Below, piece by piece: positions 36,201 to 49,177 of a stretch of 64,000 nucleotides of DNA. Origin of the DNA: Saururus chinensis. Its lineage: Eukaryota > Streptophyta > Magnoliopsida > Piperales > Saururaceae. The stretch lies in the NCBI GenBank assembly GCA_035235625.1, contig CP141141.1, forward strand, positions 45,407,719-45,471,718, read 5' to 3'. A program made the translations under genes and the position numbers. The notes beneath the pieces are model-generated. The model was not told the DNA's origin and ran no database searches. It was given only the letters and a program-made list of their open reading frames with translations. How positions within the stretch are numbered: position 1 is the first letter of the stretch; each line of letters opens with the position of its first letter.

Positions 36201-37140
36201 TTAGTGAGGTATGCAGCCGCAAAGACCAACTGTGAATGCTGCCTCTAGGCCCCATTGGAATAGATGAGCTGCCACTAATTATGTTACTCGTCAACCGTCC
36301 AGCTAAACTGCATGATCCATATTCCCTCTATTGATCTGCTAATTCTCTTCTTCATTATTCATTCTATTTGGGTGGTTTTTGTTTGTAACATTTCGACTAA
36401 AGCGTTTTGGCTATTTTGATATATTTGAAATTAGTCAAATCCAAGGTTAAAGTTCACGTTTCAGCCAAATCAACCCTTTGTCTGACTTAGCCCGGATACC
36501 AAAGGAGTAGGGAACTGTTTGGATGACGAATTCATGATCAACTTGATCATCACCGTTGGACAAAACTAACAGTTTGGCAACGACTGACCAATTGCATGTG
36601 ATATGCACATGGACAGCAGTCTTGTAGAGTTTGATACAAGGAATGTCCCACTCAAACCGCCCAACATCAAAGTGGTACAACTGCTGAAATGCCCCACTTC
36701 AAGAAACAGCAGACCGATGATAACCTTAGAAATTGATGGATGGTAGTGCCAACCGATAAAAGGGAAGAAGAACACAGCATGAGTGTCGAGTAAGCTAGAA
36801 TGATACCTTGTCAGCCTTCAAATGCTTTTAGCAATCTGCACAATACTGCTAGTACTCTATCTTTCAAGCAAGTTCCAATAAGAAGAAATGGTTGAAAGAT
36901 AATGAGTCATGGGCGGGTCATCCAATCTCCTTTCACCAAGAGAGAAATGATCGATCCTGAAAGATGGCAGCCAGTTTGTTTCAAGTATGACAATAGTGCC
37001 AAAGCTTGAGTAGCAGTACTGAATAAAACTCACGTTTTACTAAGGAAATTGGACAATGAATAGCAATATTCATTTTAGAACATTGGCATGCATGCATGTG
37101 CAGGTGTGTTCTATTGGTCGCATACGTTTAATTACCTGTT
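33260..37140. other. Long intergenic region, no supported gene
   Basis: AT-rich DNA with short random reading frames only. Nothing in either strand matched a family I recognise; no tRNA or microRNA precursor was seen. Confidence 0.5.
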
Positions 37141-37145
37141 TGCAC

Positions 37146-37175
37146 CCCCCCCCCCGGTCCACCCCCCACCAAATA
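37146..37175. repeat. Poly-C / C-rich tract
   Basis: A run of about 13 C residues followed by GGTCCACCCCCCACC, unusual in an AT-rich neighbourhood. Confidence 0.85.
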
Positions 37176-39650
37176 ATCATCACTTTATTTCCTTAATAAC
37201 AATTAAATTCCGTAAGACTAAAACTAACTTGTATATATATTAATTATCTTCATCAAGTTTGTAACAATTGAAAAGGGATCGATCATAAATGGTAGCAATT
37301 GTTCGTCTCATTAATCGCGATTAAGACCTTTCAACTAGTGGGCTCTACTTTGGAGATTCTGCTGCACTATATATATCACAATCAAAACATAAGTTAGCCA
37401 AACCGTTTAATCATATGATGATTATTTGAAGCATGAAAAAAGTGGCTATATGTAGTGACATATTCCAGAAAATCATTGGCCCAACTTCTCTAGACATCAC
37501 ATTGCCGGACATCATCTCCGAGGTGGGGTGGAATGGAGATCCCAAGCATATGTTAAAAAGACCTTATCTAAGTCGCTTTTGTTAAATTCTGGCCAACCAA
37601 CCTGCCTAGGTCAGCAACTTCAAGACCATTCATAGCTTTTTTCCCTTAAATTCAGATAGAAGTCCTACAAAAACATACTAGTCACTCGTGATCATTCAGT
37701 GGTAATGTTTGTCCTAAAATCTGTGGTCTAGATCAACCTGCGTGGCGCGCATCACCTTTATAAGCCTTTTTTTTACATGGATTCTTAAAAGCAAAGTAGC
37801 ACGCATTATTGTTCAACCTTTGCAAAGGTATTCTAAACATAAAAGTGACCACCAACATTCGTTGGTCCTTGACCTCTTCTTCTCTTTGCAGCGAAAGCAG
37901 AAATAACAGAAGGTAAAAGTCACTTCAAAGGAAAACTATTAACACTGCCTGCCATCAATGTGAACAACCATGAAACTTCTTACCTTCATCTTACGATCGA
38001 AAGGAACTGATGCATCTTCAAGTCAACATGTCTTAAATGCAGCCACATGATTTATACATTTGCTTCTGCCCGGATTCTACGAAGTCCTCTTGAATAGTTG
38101 CATCTTCACTGGGTCCAAATATTGGTCCATAATATCAAACCTGTGTCAGCCATTGTCCTTGATAAATTTCTCATTTATGTTTATACTTGTCTCTGCTCCT
38201 AACAAATTGTACTACAGCACTCCTAGTGGTTTGCATTCCCGTTGGTGTGCAAGTGTGTAAATGCGGTTTGTCCCCCAAGGGCCTAAGGACACGGCCTGGC
38301 TGCTTTCACACCAAACAGACTTCACTGCAAGTGGAAGAAACCACGTGAAATGATAATGGCCTCACCGTCTATGAAGTCGTGGAATGGGTCCTCAAAGCGT
38401 GGGGAAAGGACATTGGAGCTGTGATCATATGTAATGAGAGGACTTGCTTCGGATATCCAAGGCAGTCCCCGGAGTGAACAAGAAGATACGTACTTTGCAT
38501 TTGGCAAGCGTTGCATGAATTGATTATGGGCGTTTATGGTGGAGTTTATAGCCTATGCCTGGTGAGTTTGAAGCACACATATGCTGCTTTTAGAAACCAA
38601 AGGAACATAAATGCCAAAACCTTCCTCCACTTGCAGTCTTATACGTCACATTCGAAGTCTCAAAGCTATCTTCTCACGGTGGCAACATTTCTTACTTACG
38701 TCACTTCCTTCTTCAATTGACAATAGTTTATTTGATTTCCTTGAATTCAATATGATGATTTGGGGTTCTGGTGAAACCAGGGTTTCAGTTTCTGATCCCC
38801 CACAGGGCCCAGTTTATCTACTGCTTGCTTGCCATCTGGTCTTCGTGGTTGGATGCCAACCATTTCCATGATAAGTAGGAGTCACCAATCCACCTCCATG
38901 ATTCAGCTTAGTCCTTACAATTGGGACCACGGTCACTTAAAAAGTAGATTCTAACAGAGATAGCATTTAAAGTGTGATCACCACCACATTAAATTGTTCG
39001 TGCCTGAAACCGTGATCGACTAATAATTTCCAATCACAACAAATTTTAACCTTTTAACATACCCATTTACCAATTCAACTCATTTGATCTCCATGAAATC
39101 CCAACAAACGTTAGGAACATGCGCTAGCTTCACTGTAGGAATCCATGGTGTGTATGACAGAATCAATCAAAGGGCTTCCTATTAGGATGGAAAGACATCT
39201 GGTTACATCTCGTGACTGGCATGAGATGATCTAGATAAAGCAGAAATGGAAGGGGTTAATGCGTACAGTACTATTAAATTGAGTGTTGGTTGTTGGGGAT
39301 GAGGGTAAGAGTTGAAATGGGTGGTGGAGAGAAGGCCACGAGAGCTGAGCGGACAGAAGGTGACAGAGTCTGGAGGAGGATGGAACTGCATGGGTTGTCA
39401 CTGATTGAGATGGATGCGTTATGGCTAAGAGGTTTTTGGAAGTGTGATCAGCGTGTCATCAACACCATTTACTGTCCTCACGGGCTAGCTGCATCTCAAT
39501 CTACATTCCCTTATCCTAACTTATTTTTGTCTCAATATCTTTTTACATACATAGCAAGCAAGAATGTGTGCGTTGTAAATATATATTAGTTAAAAAAAAT
39601 TATTCGACCACATAAAATTGGGAGCCACGGGATGTGAGGGGCAGACCCTA
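37176..39650. other. Intergenic region, no supported gene
   Basis: No recognisable protein or RNA gene. An open stretch on the minus strand at 38322-38516 looks protein-like in composition but matches nothing I know and has no supporting splice context. Confidence 0.45.
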
Positions 39651-39720
39651 TATCCCGCTGGAGCGTGAGATGTGTATCCCGCTGGTGAGCGTAATGTGAA
39701 TCCCGCGGACCATATGCGTG
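39651..39720. repeat. Three-unit 24-bp tandem repeat
   Basis: Units start at 39651, 39675 and 39699, each opening with (T/A)ATCCCGC and ending near ATGTG/GCGTG. GC-rich compared with its surroundings. Confidence 0.75.
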
Positions 39721-40019
39721 TCTTGCGTATATAAACGGAATTCTATAAGATTAGTTAAAAAATAAATCATTCGGTTATATAAAACGCCAAGGGTGACATG
39801 TTTTTTGTATTATATCAATCTAAATACACTTGTAGTAGTAGGTAACTGAAAGTTCAAATTTTACTAGGTTGATATTACGTTAGAGGGGGCATTGATATTG
39901 AAGAACTTTGTATCGTGAAGCACACCCTTCATATTCAAATCTTCTTTAATAGAGCTCGTCAAGAATTTTTTAACATTGTCAAGAATTCACAAACATATAT
40001 AATACAAGTAAAAATGTAA

Positions 40020-40270
40020 TAATTTATTATTTAAAAGTGTGTTGATGTGTGGGACGTATAAATTATTTGAGAAAGCATACTTATGTGAGGGGTCATATTT
40101 AATAAAGCCCTTTGAGAGCTTTTGAATAGTACCAAGGGCATGCAAATTTGAGTTTCGGAATGCAAGATATAACCTTGTAAAGTTAAAAATACCACAATGT
40201 AAAAAGTAAGGCTCACACCATAATAACAACCAATATTAGGCTGACATATGACAACCATCTAAAAGAATCT
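40020..40270. repeat. Dispersed repeat family, copy 2
   Basis: Homologous to 32975-33255 in the same orientation, with shared GCAAATTTGAGTTT and AAGATATAACCTTGTAAAGT-like segments. Probably a decayed transposon relic. Confidence 0.6.
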
Positions 40271-42690
40271 CATTGAAATAAGATAGATTACTTATCTTAT
40301 GTGAAGTATAAGTAAATGCTATTTACTAGAATATACTGAAATTACATACCAATTTATACTTATGTCTAAGGGCATTATTGAAAATGTAAGGGCAATATAA
40401 AAAATTTGGAAAAAATCTATTGTCACCTAACCAAACACATGTATTTTACTCACATGTATCTCAAAATATGTATGTGCATCTTTTAAGGATAATTATTACA
40501 ATCAACCATAAAAATATGAGTAAAATAGGAATTAAGGGCAACAAATGGAAGTTCTGTCGTCACCCTTTCTTGATTTATATAGAAATATGATACTGAGAAA
40601 AAGTAGCAGGAAGATCCATAAAAAAAATAGTACTCCTAGGAAGTTATATGAAAGTAACACTTCGAAATTTTATTATGTAAAAGTTTAGGAAGTAAAATCT
40701 ACCTACTCCAAGTAATCATGGCAATCATATGTGGGCTACTCAAATTGAACTGAACAAAACAAAAAAGATATTTGAGTAAAGTCTAAGTGTGTCGTATGGA
40801 AAAAAAATTAGAACACCATAAGACTCGCCTTAGGCCCTGGCTAAGCACATGAACCTTGCTTTCTTTAGGAAATCCAAAATCCTGCCAAACTGAACGATTA
40901 TAGAACTTAAGAAAGCATGCAACTAGGCTCGTGAGCATGCATAGGTTGAGCAGGACAAAATGCAAACACTTGGTCGAATGTCTTTTCAGTCATCACAAGT
41001 CTGGAATTATAGGTGTGGACAGCGCTCGCCAAACAGCAAAGCAGGAGCAGTGCAGAACTCGCGGAGACAACTTAACTCACTGCTTATCTTCTGTCACCAA
41101 TAATTGATCAATTGAGGCAACTTTTTCCTCGCATTATTATGGAAAAAACAAACAGATGGTTCCAATATCAAGTGGCTAGTTTGTTCGATTTCATGTCAAC
41201 TTTATGCATGAGAAGGGCAATGCTTAGGGTTTTGCTCATAAAAATCTTCTAAAAAAGGCCCCAGTAATCTCCTCCACTTCCTATTGAAGTGAGATTCTGA
41301 TAAGAGCCCACAGGCCACAATGAAGGTGCAGTAATCTCAGAATCGTTAAAATGATGAGAAACCTTTTTGTGCAACACACACCCAAAAGAAAAAGTAAAAT
41401 GAAGACAATAAATTAAGAATCTGCAACTATGCGAATAAATAAAGGAAGGTGAAGAATAGAGTTGAACATGTCAACCCTTGACCAACGGCGTGCTAGTGGG
41501 ATGACCAGGACCACGGACTTCAAACTTCTACCCTATTAGCCACCTACAGGGGGATAGTGTTTTGATTCACTGGTGCGTATCATGTGAGCGGTATATGTAT
41601 TGTGGAGATTGGTGGTGGGATACAATGCTTGAGTCCTGGACACGAAAAAAAACCTTTAACAATCTGTTAATGAACAATTAATCATCCCTAGAGAGTTGAT
41701 GATAATTTTATTTTTCGGTTTGTAATGAAAATGTATCACTATTTTCTATAACTTTGTTATTGAGACCCTACTTTTTCTCACTTCTCCAAAAAATTTAAAA
41801 ATATCTAACAGTTTCACTTAATTCCCCCAACCCTCTCCCATCAAAACTTACTTTTTTTAACCTACTTCTCCCCTTTTCTTTCTTTGACACTAATGATGAC
41901 ATTGGTAATCGGCATTACCATCCAGACTGCCTTGCCATTGACCTTACTTCCCTTCTTGGCCCAGCCCCACCTCCTTCTCTTCTATTTGCAAGATAATCGA
42001 CATTGCAAAGGCAATGTCTCTTGAACAAAATATAGCCCTAGTAGCATGTGGCATAGAAGTAAGGGGTAGAGGTGAGTTGAGGTTGTTGTGTTTTTATCAT
42101 GTGTTTTTACCATGAAAAGGACTTGGAAATCGATCAGCAATGTGAACTAATCAATTGTTTGATCAACTATTGTTATCGCATGCATCGTGCAATCGTTTAA
42201 GTTACTATTTTGATGTTTTTCAAAACCAATCAATCGTTCTGTTATGGCAATCAATCATTTCACGTACCCATTCATATTTAGATAATTAAAAATGACTCTT
42301 TGGATGAGTTATAGTATCTCTTCCTAAAAGATGTCTTTTATACATAGTTTTATATAAATATATAATATGTATATGTTTTATGTAACAATTTTCTTTATGT
42401 TTTATATAACCTTCTCTAACCAACTTTTTTTTATATAAAAGAGAACAAATAGATTCTTCACTATTGCTGAGTAAAGATCCTACAAAGCTTCAATTATCCT
42501 TGGATGAGAATTTGATTGAGAACCCAATAACAATTTGGTTTACTAAATATGACAAATATTTCTTTAAAAAAGTTGTACTCTACATGATTTAAAGTCTTAT
42601 TTAGTATGTTTTGCTTGAAGATTTAGATTATATAAGCGTGAAGTATCTAACAAAGATGGTGGTACCAAAAGAAGAGAAGAGTTTTTCATG
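40271..42690. other. Intergenic region, no supported gene
   Basis: AT-rich DNA with only short unsupported reading frames on both strands. Confidence 0.45.
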
Positions 42691-42714
42691 CTCCTTGCTC
42701 AACATGAGTTTAGC

Positions 42715-42875
42715 GTAAAGAATGCACATACAGCTTTCATTTTTAAAATCGACAATGTACACATTAGCATACCTTAGCTAACATGTATATTGTTGATCTT
42801 AAAAATAAATGCTTCACAAGTGTTTCTTACAGTGGGCTCATTGTCGGAGCAGAATAATAAAAATGCTTCCCATAA
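42715..42875. mobile_element. MITE-like repeat, copy A
   Basis: Contains a strong inverted repeat (ATTTTTAAAATCGACAATGTACA against TGTATATTGTTGATCTTAAAAAT, about 30-base arms), so it can form a hairpin. It shares order and wording with 44651-44805 (GTGTTTCTTAC...GCTCATTGTCGGAG...AATAAAAATGCTTC). Confidence 0.5.
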
Positions 42876-44650
42876 GAATAAAGGAGGGGTAAATTTAATA
42901 AAAAAAAGTTAAGTAGGATGGAGATCTTTTAAGAGTTAACGGTGAGGAAATTATATAATAGGAAAAGTTAGATAAAAGTGGGTTCAAATAGGAGTAAAAA
43001 AGATAGCAATGTCCAACCCATTTGTTGCTGCTGCTAGGCCACGTGAACAATTCTAAGTATGTAACGTAAGTGGGACATATGTTAGGTCCTTAATGACTAA
43101 ATTCGTACTTAATTTGAGTAGGATTATACCAAACGCTCAACGGTCTAGCAGTTCCTCGTTGTGAGCTCTTTCTTTGGTGAAGAAAAAAAGGCTATTATCT
43201 ATACATTGGCGTTCATCTTCTTTTCTTTTTGTCATTGTTGCTTAAGTCAGAATATGAAAAATGAGCATGAATCATTTCTTCTTTGAAAATTAGTACAAGC
43301 TTTTATTGGTTGTGACATTCTTATCTTTTTGCTATAGTTTTTTTCCATGTCAGTTTCTTTCTTTCACAATTTATACATTACTCCAAGAACATAGAAAGTT
43401 TTTTCCTAGAAAACAAAGGCACATGGAATAATTTACTTTAGGATAATAATTTTCTTACACCAAAATTTGTCCGAACAAAACTTTATACCGACACATAACA
43501 GTGTTCCTTTTTATGGTCACGTGAGAACTATTTCTCTTTGTCTAAACGAAATTTTGTTAAGATTGGAGATTGGCGTAGGGTTATACTCAAGTGCGAGCAA
43601 AGCTCGTGGAGCTCCAAATCCCTGGCCCCTGTTTCGTGAGGTTGAGTTCAAGATTCAAAGGAGGATAAAAAAGGTTATAACCCTAGAAATTTATTGGGTC
43701 TCCCAACTGGGTCCCACTGGCCTTAATACCTTAGTGGAGCCCAAAAATGGGACTTTTAGTTAGTATTAGTAGGGCTGAACTAAGACTTGGATGTAATTAA
43801 TCCAAGATTAATGTTGGTTTACATATTAAAAAACTTTTGACAAGCTCTATCAAATGTGAACTACGGCCAAATTAGTCCTAAATATGAAGAGTGTGTTCTA
43901 CAATAATTTCTTTGATACTACTGTCAAGAACCAACCCAAAAATTCATATTTCTTGGGTTTGGTCAAGTCCAACATATAAAAAAATTCAAGAACCAACCCA
44001 AAATAAAATGAGTTTTTCTTAAACATAAAAAACCCTACACTCCTTATCAGTTGTGGAATCAAAGTTGAAAGGCCGTGGGGCCAACTATATACCCAACCTT
44101 TTTTCTTCTACTGCCCAATTCAAGACACATCCATTAGTTGTTAAAAAAAATATTCTGAACAGCAAGGGGCCATGCTCTCCCATTGTCATAACATAGTTCC
44201 GCCCCCCTGCTCCTTATTCTATACACCGACACTAGGCCTCTCAAACCTCCATCCACCTTCAATTGCGCATAGACTGATTTTTTAAATTGTAGTTTGATTT
44301 TTGTGATTTGTGACATAGAACCAATTGAATTTGCTACTGCTTTGGTTTGGATTTTTGAAACCTACTTGACCCCAGATTGGATCTCAGTTCCTATCTCGTA
44401 TTATGCCATCTCAAATCAGGTCAATTTCAAGAATCTCAGTTTTTATCTCATGTAAGGTTGGGTCTTATAAATTGAAAACCGCTGGTGAAGTTTCACAGCG
44501 GGGTCGTCTGTCGTTGGTTAAGTTTCATTAGGCATCAATTTTTTCGAATCATGGTATGTGCCCTAGTACAAGTTAGCAACTAACAAATGTGATATTATTT
44601 GTGAAACATTTTTCATGTTTTCTCTTTAACGTGAGCCAAATAAAAGAAAC
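42876..44650. other. Intergenic region, no supported gene
   Basis: No recognisable gene on either strand. Confidence 0.4.
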
Positions 44651-44805
44651 GTCTGAGAAGTGTCTATTTTTTAAATCAACAGCACATATGGTAGCACATA
44701 CTTATGCTAATGTGTATTAACATATACGCCATTAATCTCAAAGATGGACATTTCTCAAACATTTCTCACATTGGCACATTGTCAAAGTGGAATATAAAAA
44801 ATACT
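44651..44805. mobile_element. MITE-like repeat, copy B
   Basis: Ends GAGAAGTGTCTATTTTTTA and, reversed, GAGAAGTATTTTTTATATTCC form imperfect terminal inverted repeats. The interior is related to copy A at 42715-42875. No clear target duplication. Confidence 0.5.
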
Positions 44806-45346
44806 TCTCATTATTTACAATATCACATGTGCCATCAATTTTGTAAATCAAATTATTAGTAAAACTTTAGTGATCCTCTTGGTGAAGCTTCTTTAGTTGA
44901 TTGGGGTTTGAATCCCACTTGACGTAGGAACCCTTATTGCAAAGAAAATAATTTTCAACAATAAGCCTAACGTATATAAAAGCTATTTATCTATAAGATT
45001 GATCTTACAGTGGTAATACATATTTCTATAAATAACACATTAATCTTAATATACTTTAATATATACATAATAAATACCAATAACTCTCATGTATGACTTG
45101 CGCTAAATACATAGTCACTGCGGAACATAAAAACCGCTGTAAGATTTCCATGATCTGATATATTGTAAATAATTATTATCTCTAATCTTGGTCATTACAT
45201 TGTCAGACTTTTGGGTTGACGTCCTCAAATTCAATTAATTCGGAGGGGAGGAGAATTCAGTGCACATACATACTTAAATTTTGAAAGGGTTGGTGGGTCC
45301 CACTCCCTACTATCCTTCTGACACCATCTGCTCCTTCTGTTCCTCC

Positions 45347-45367
45347 CTCTCTCTCTCTCTCTCTCTC
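45347..45367. promoter_or_regulatory. GA/CT repeat upstream of the ZF-HD gene
   Basis: An uninterrupted CT run of 21 bases about 1.1 kb upstream of the ZF-HD start codon, inside a longer C/T-rich stretch (45300-45660). Such tracts are binding sites for BBR/BPC GAGA-binding factors and are common in promoters and leaders of plant homeodomain genes. The role here is inferred. Confidence 0.45.
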
Positions 45368-45369
45368 AC

Positions 45370-46461
45370 CGTGAGTATGGCGTAAGCGTGGTGCCTGATA
45401 GTGAAAGCAAAGCAAGAACCTCCACTTTTTTATCACTCCCTTAAAACTCTCTGTCCTCTTTGTCTGTAAAATTTTGCTTTTCCTTTCTTTCACTTTCTCT
45501 CTCAAACCCCCTTCCTTTCAGCTCTCTTTCACCTCTACTATAACATAACCTTCCTTGTTTTAGTGCTTCGCGAACCAGAAAAGCAAATCCAGAAACCTTC
45601 TCTACTTGCCCTCTCTCCTCCATCAACCCCTTCTGTTGTCTTTTGTCCTCAACCTTCCCTCTCTAATGTCCCTAAACAGGTTTCAAGCTTTCTTGTGGCA
45701 GTTTCTCCAAGGGGCTGATGTGGGTCATCACTAACTAGCCCTAGGTAGCTTGGGTTTCCAAAAATACCCATTTCATTTTGGAGCTGTTCATGCTGAATTT
45801 CTTCCACACATCTCAAGTTTTAGAGGGGAAAATACAGTTTCACTTGCTCATCTTTCCTCTCCTTGTGGGGAGACAAGGTGCAGTAGCTTTTCAAGTTAGC
45901 ACTCTACCTCACCATGCACTTGAAACAGACTTGGGACATTTATGTCGTTTTTGTTGCTTTCTATCTTCTACACCCCTTCTTCCTTCTCTCATCTACTAGT
46001 AATTGAATCAGGTGGTTTGATTTTCGACGTACGGACTACGGAGAGTTACAAGACATCCTCCTGTTGTTGCTCTTTCATTATTTGTCATCTTTTCGAGTTA
46101 GCTTCTCCAGACTCTTCCACATTCATAGCCTGCTAAGCGTCTGGTCTTTGCGAGATACTTTAGCTTAAATCGAATGATGCAATCATCTCTTTTGTGCCAA
46201 AAAACCCAGAACCTCTCAATCTCACCAAATCAGTAGATTTCCGAGCACTTGGCGTTCCTCTACTTTCGTTTCTGCAAAACGCTGGATGAGTAGATGGCTC
46301 AAGGTACTAAGTCCAACCGTTCATGAAAGTTTCTGGAAGTCCAAACTTTCTATGAAACAAATTACAGGCTCTGGTCATACAGTCTCAGCTGGGTTCAACT
46401 GTTTCCTTTTTTTCCATATAATCTTTTGATCCTCTCAATAGAAGGCGAAGGGGGAAGAAAG
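45370..46461 (+). other. Probable promoter and 5' leader of the ZF-HD gene
   Basis: C/T-rich leader-like DNA followed by a possible 5' UTR intron: a GTACTAAG donor near 46302 and a pyrimidine-rich tract ending CTCTCAATAG just before the coding region (46440). ZF-HD genes often have a leader intron, but this one is only inferred. Short upstream ATGs occur. Confidence 0.4.
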
Positions 46462-47235
46462 ATGGATATTTCAGCTCATGGAGGTGACATTCCGATGCCA
46501 ATTACCAGCAGCTATAGCCACGCTCACATGATCCATGAAGTCCAACCTCACAACCACATTATACCTTCCACTGCCCCTCCCCTTTCCTCCAATGGTCCCT
46601 TCTCCTCCACTCTAGACGACATCTCCTACAAGAAAATGATCAGGTACAGGGAGTGCCTGAAGAACCATGCAGCCGCCATGGGTGGAAATGCAATAGATGG
46701 GTGTGGCGAATTCATGCCCAGCGGTGAAGAAGGCACAATTGAAGCCCTCAAATGCTCAGCCTGCAACTGCCACAGGAATTTTCACCGGAAAGAAGTGGAA
46801 GGAGAGGCCTCCTCGTGTGATTGCTATCATCTCAAGGGAAGAAAGGTGGTGGGTCAGAAAGGTGTCCTCATTGCTGCAGGCTCAGAGGCCTTTGGGTACC
46901 CAACAGGTGCCCTTGTACCCAGGCCACACCCCCAGATGATAATGTCCTACAACTTGAGTGGTCTGCCCTCTGAATCAGATGAACAGGAGGGTGGCGGTGG
47001 GACCATGCCCAGGGCTCCTTTGGTGAAGAAGAGGTTCAGGACCAAGTTCACCCCGGAACAGAAGGAGAAGATGCTGAGCTTCGCGGAGAAAGTTGGGTGG
47101 AGGATACAGAAGCAAGAGGAAGCTGTGGTGCAACAGTTCTGTCAGGAGATTGGGGTCAAGAGAAGGGTTCTCAAAGTTTGGATGCACAATAACAAGCACA
47201 ACTTGGCCAAGAAAGCCTCCTCCACTGAGAACTGA
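46462..47235 (+). CDS. Zinc-finger homeodomain (ZF-HD) transcription factor
   Basis: A nuclear DNA-binding factor of the plant-specific ZHD family, which binds ATTA-core sites as homo- or heterodimers. The intact 257-residue, intronless frame starts MDISAHGG; an upstream in-frame start at 46426 uses a non-ATG codon and is unlikely. Residues about 58-111 form the ZF-HD dimerisation domain (RYRECLKNHAAAMGG, DGCGEFMP, LKCSACNCHRNFHRK) with all expected Cys and His. Residues about 189-250 form the homeodomain (KKRFRTKFTPEQKEKM, VLKVWMHNNKH), with the extended acidic/Gly linker EQEGGGG before it. An N-terminal His/Pro/Ser-rich region of about 55 residues is probably disordered. It resembles the ZHD1-4 group; I do not assign an orthologue number. 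No damage seen. Confidence 0.95.
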   Translation: MDISAHGGDIPMPITSSYSHAHMIHEVQPHNHIIPSTAPPLSSNGPFSSTLDDISYKKMIRYRECLKNHAAAMGGNAIDGCGEFMPSGEEGTIEALKCSACNCHRNFHRKEVEGEASSCDCYHLKGRKVVGQKGVLIAAGSEAFGYPTGALVPRPHPQMIMSYNLSGLPSESDEQEGGGGTMPRAPLVKKRFRTKFTPEQKEKMLSFAEKVGWRIQKQEEAVVQQFCQEIGVKRRVLKVWMHNNKHNLAKKASSTEN

Positions 47236-49170
47236 TTTTTACTTATTTGACCATTACGTTATGCCATTTTCTCTTACTTATCTTGATATGGCCTCATCGT
47301 TCTCTTTCATCTTTTTAGTTGCTTTGAGGGATGTAGTAGACTGATAGTGGTTTTGAGCTTAATGGTTGCTGTATGTAGGCCATATGTTTCTCGTTTCTTC
47401 TGAGGTAATTGGGTTTCTCTGGGTTTTTCATGTTTCTATCGTAGCTGATGAATCATGGAGATGTTCAACTGATTCTCGTTTGTCTTTAGCTGTGTCTTCA
47501 AAGGCCAATTCTAAACATAGATGACTGGGCTTCTTTGAACAGTGAACTGCTTTTGTTTTTGTTTCACATTAGCTGATAAACTTCCCATGCATTATGCTCT
47601 TCTTTCCTTTTCATGGCATTTTCTAATGGGGGCAATTTGATAGGATTAGAAGCTCAGTATGGTTATGTATCTACTAATTCACTTTGTGGCAGTTGCTGAA
47701 ACTTACATAAATGCTAGAGAATTGAATCCTCGGACTTCTTATAACTAGTTAGGTCTGGTATTTTCGGAAAGGTTTCTGTTATCTCTCTTCTAATTTTTTG
47801 CATCTGATTGACGTCTTTTCCTCCACCCTCTTTGGAACTTTTTTCCTTATGGGGTTCTTAAAACTTACAACCCCGTCATGCTTGAAATAACAATTTCAAG
47901 GCACCAATGCGGTTCCATCAATGCTGTAGTTTTAGTATTTACCTTCCAAAACCATCGTAGATTGATGTCACTTAGCTCCCCATAAATCGATGCATGTATG
48001 ATCATACTAATTTTTCGATCATTGGTCCAGTACCAAGGTAGCTCTTCATCTAAGCAGACATTATCATTTTGATCTCTCCAAGTTATAAGCATCCATATTT
48101 AAGATTTGAAGCTTACGAGGGTTAACTAAACAGACACAATCTTCCCTTCTCAAGTGAGCAATGATCAAAAAGTAGTTTGTGTCTCCGATGACCGTACAGG
48201 GGAAATGGGTTCTGTGCCATACACAACAGGCAAGTATGCAAGCATCGGTACATGCGTGCTTTAAAAGGTTGCTGGTAATGATTTTCTTTCTCATTCCCCT
48301 TGGGAAGAGAGGGTCGCTTCTTCTGTTCAGGACAATTAATTTTCCTCTGATGTATATTTCATAATCCCTCGCCCCACAACCGTGGATCCTTTTAACTCCA
48401 TGATCATTACTGGACTGATTAACCTGTGAGCCGAAAAGAAACAAGAATTTTACTTTGAACTTTCTGTGTTTGCCTCTCGATCGTCAGGGGATTAACTTCA
48501 CCTCACTCCAAAAAAATTGACGGAATTTCCACGAATGAGAGACCTCAATAAATTGGGGCATTGGCTGGGATAATGTGCAGCGGAGCGCAATAAATACAGG
48601 CGCAGGGCTAGTAAATGGGCGGCACATGAACGCCTTACCAAACCTTGCGCCGGTAGCTCCAAGCTACTGCCAAAGAGGAGTTATTTTTTCCGTTAGGAAC
48701 TGACGGAAATAGACCTGAGTTCTATATACCCTAAACCCACTTATGTGTATTCTCAAACAAGAGGATGGAGCCGAGGACCACCAAAAAGAGTATAAGATAA
48801 TTAAGTTTCCCTCGAGCGGTTAGGAAATAATTTTTTATATATTTTATATTTTAATATTTTTTTACTTGCAAGTATTTATTAAGTGTGATACATAAAATAT
48901 AATTATAATATAAATACCTCCAATGATACTTGAACCTATACCAAATAAAGTAGCTAAGTTTCATAAAATTTGGGCCATTAGGATAAAAATTTTATATTTA
49001 TTTTATATTTTAACATAGAATATTAAAAAGAGGTGGAAAAAGATGAGTCGAAAAAAGAGTTGAAGACAGAGCAATAAGAGCAACCAAAAGCGAAGTTGCC
49101 CGAGGAGGATGAGTGGAAGATGGAGGAGCTAAAGGTGTGTTTGTGTAGTAGGAACCGTTAGAAAGATAAG
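47236..49170. other. 3' flank of the ZF-HD gene and intergenic region
   Basis: The first few hundred bases are T-rich and probably 3' UTR. Beyond that no supported gene was found on either strand. Confidence 0.45.
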
Positions 49171-49177
49171 TATATTA

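Noticed and set aside
33260-37140. Conserved plant microRNA precursors in the gene-free region
   Set aside because: I looked for common mature sequences (miR156, 159, 160, 164, 166, 167, 171, 172, 390, 396 and others) and found none convincing.
37146-37175. Poly-C tract as a possible functional quadruplex or i-motif
   Set aside because: A single homopolymer run without repeated G or C blocks; also error-prone in assembly.
38322-38516. Minus-strand open frame of 64 codons with protein-like composition
   Set aside because: No family recognised, no flanking splice or start context, and its length is expected by chance in 64 kb.
44880-44950. GGTTTGAATCCC resembling a tRNA T-arm
   Set aside because: No acceptor, D-arm or anticodon stem can be drawn around it.
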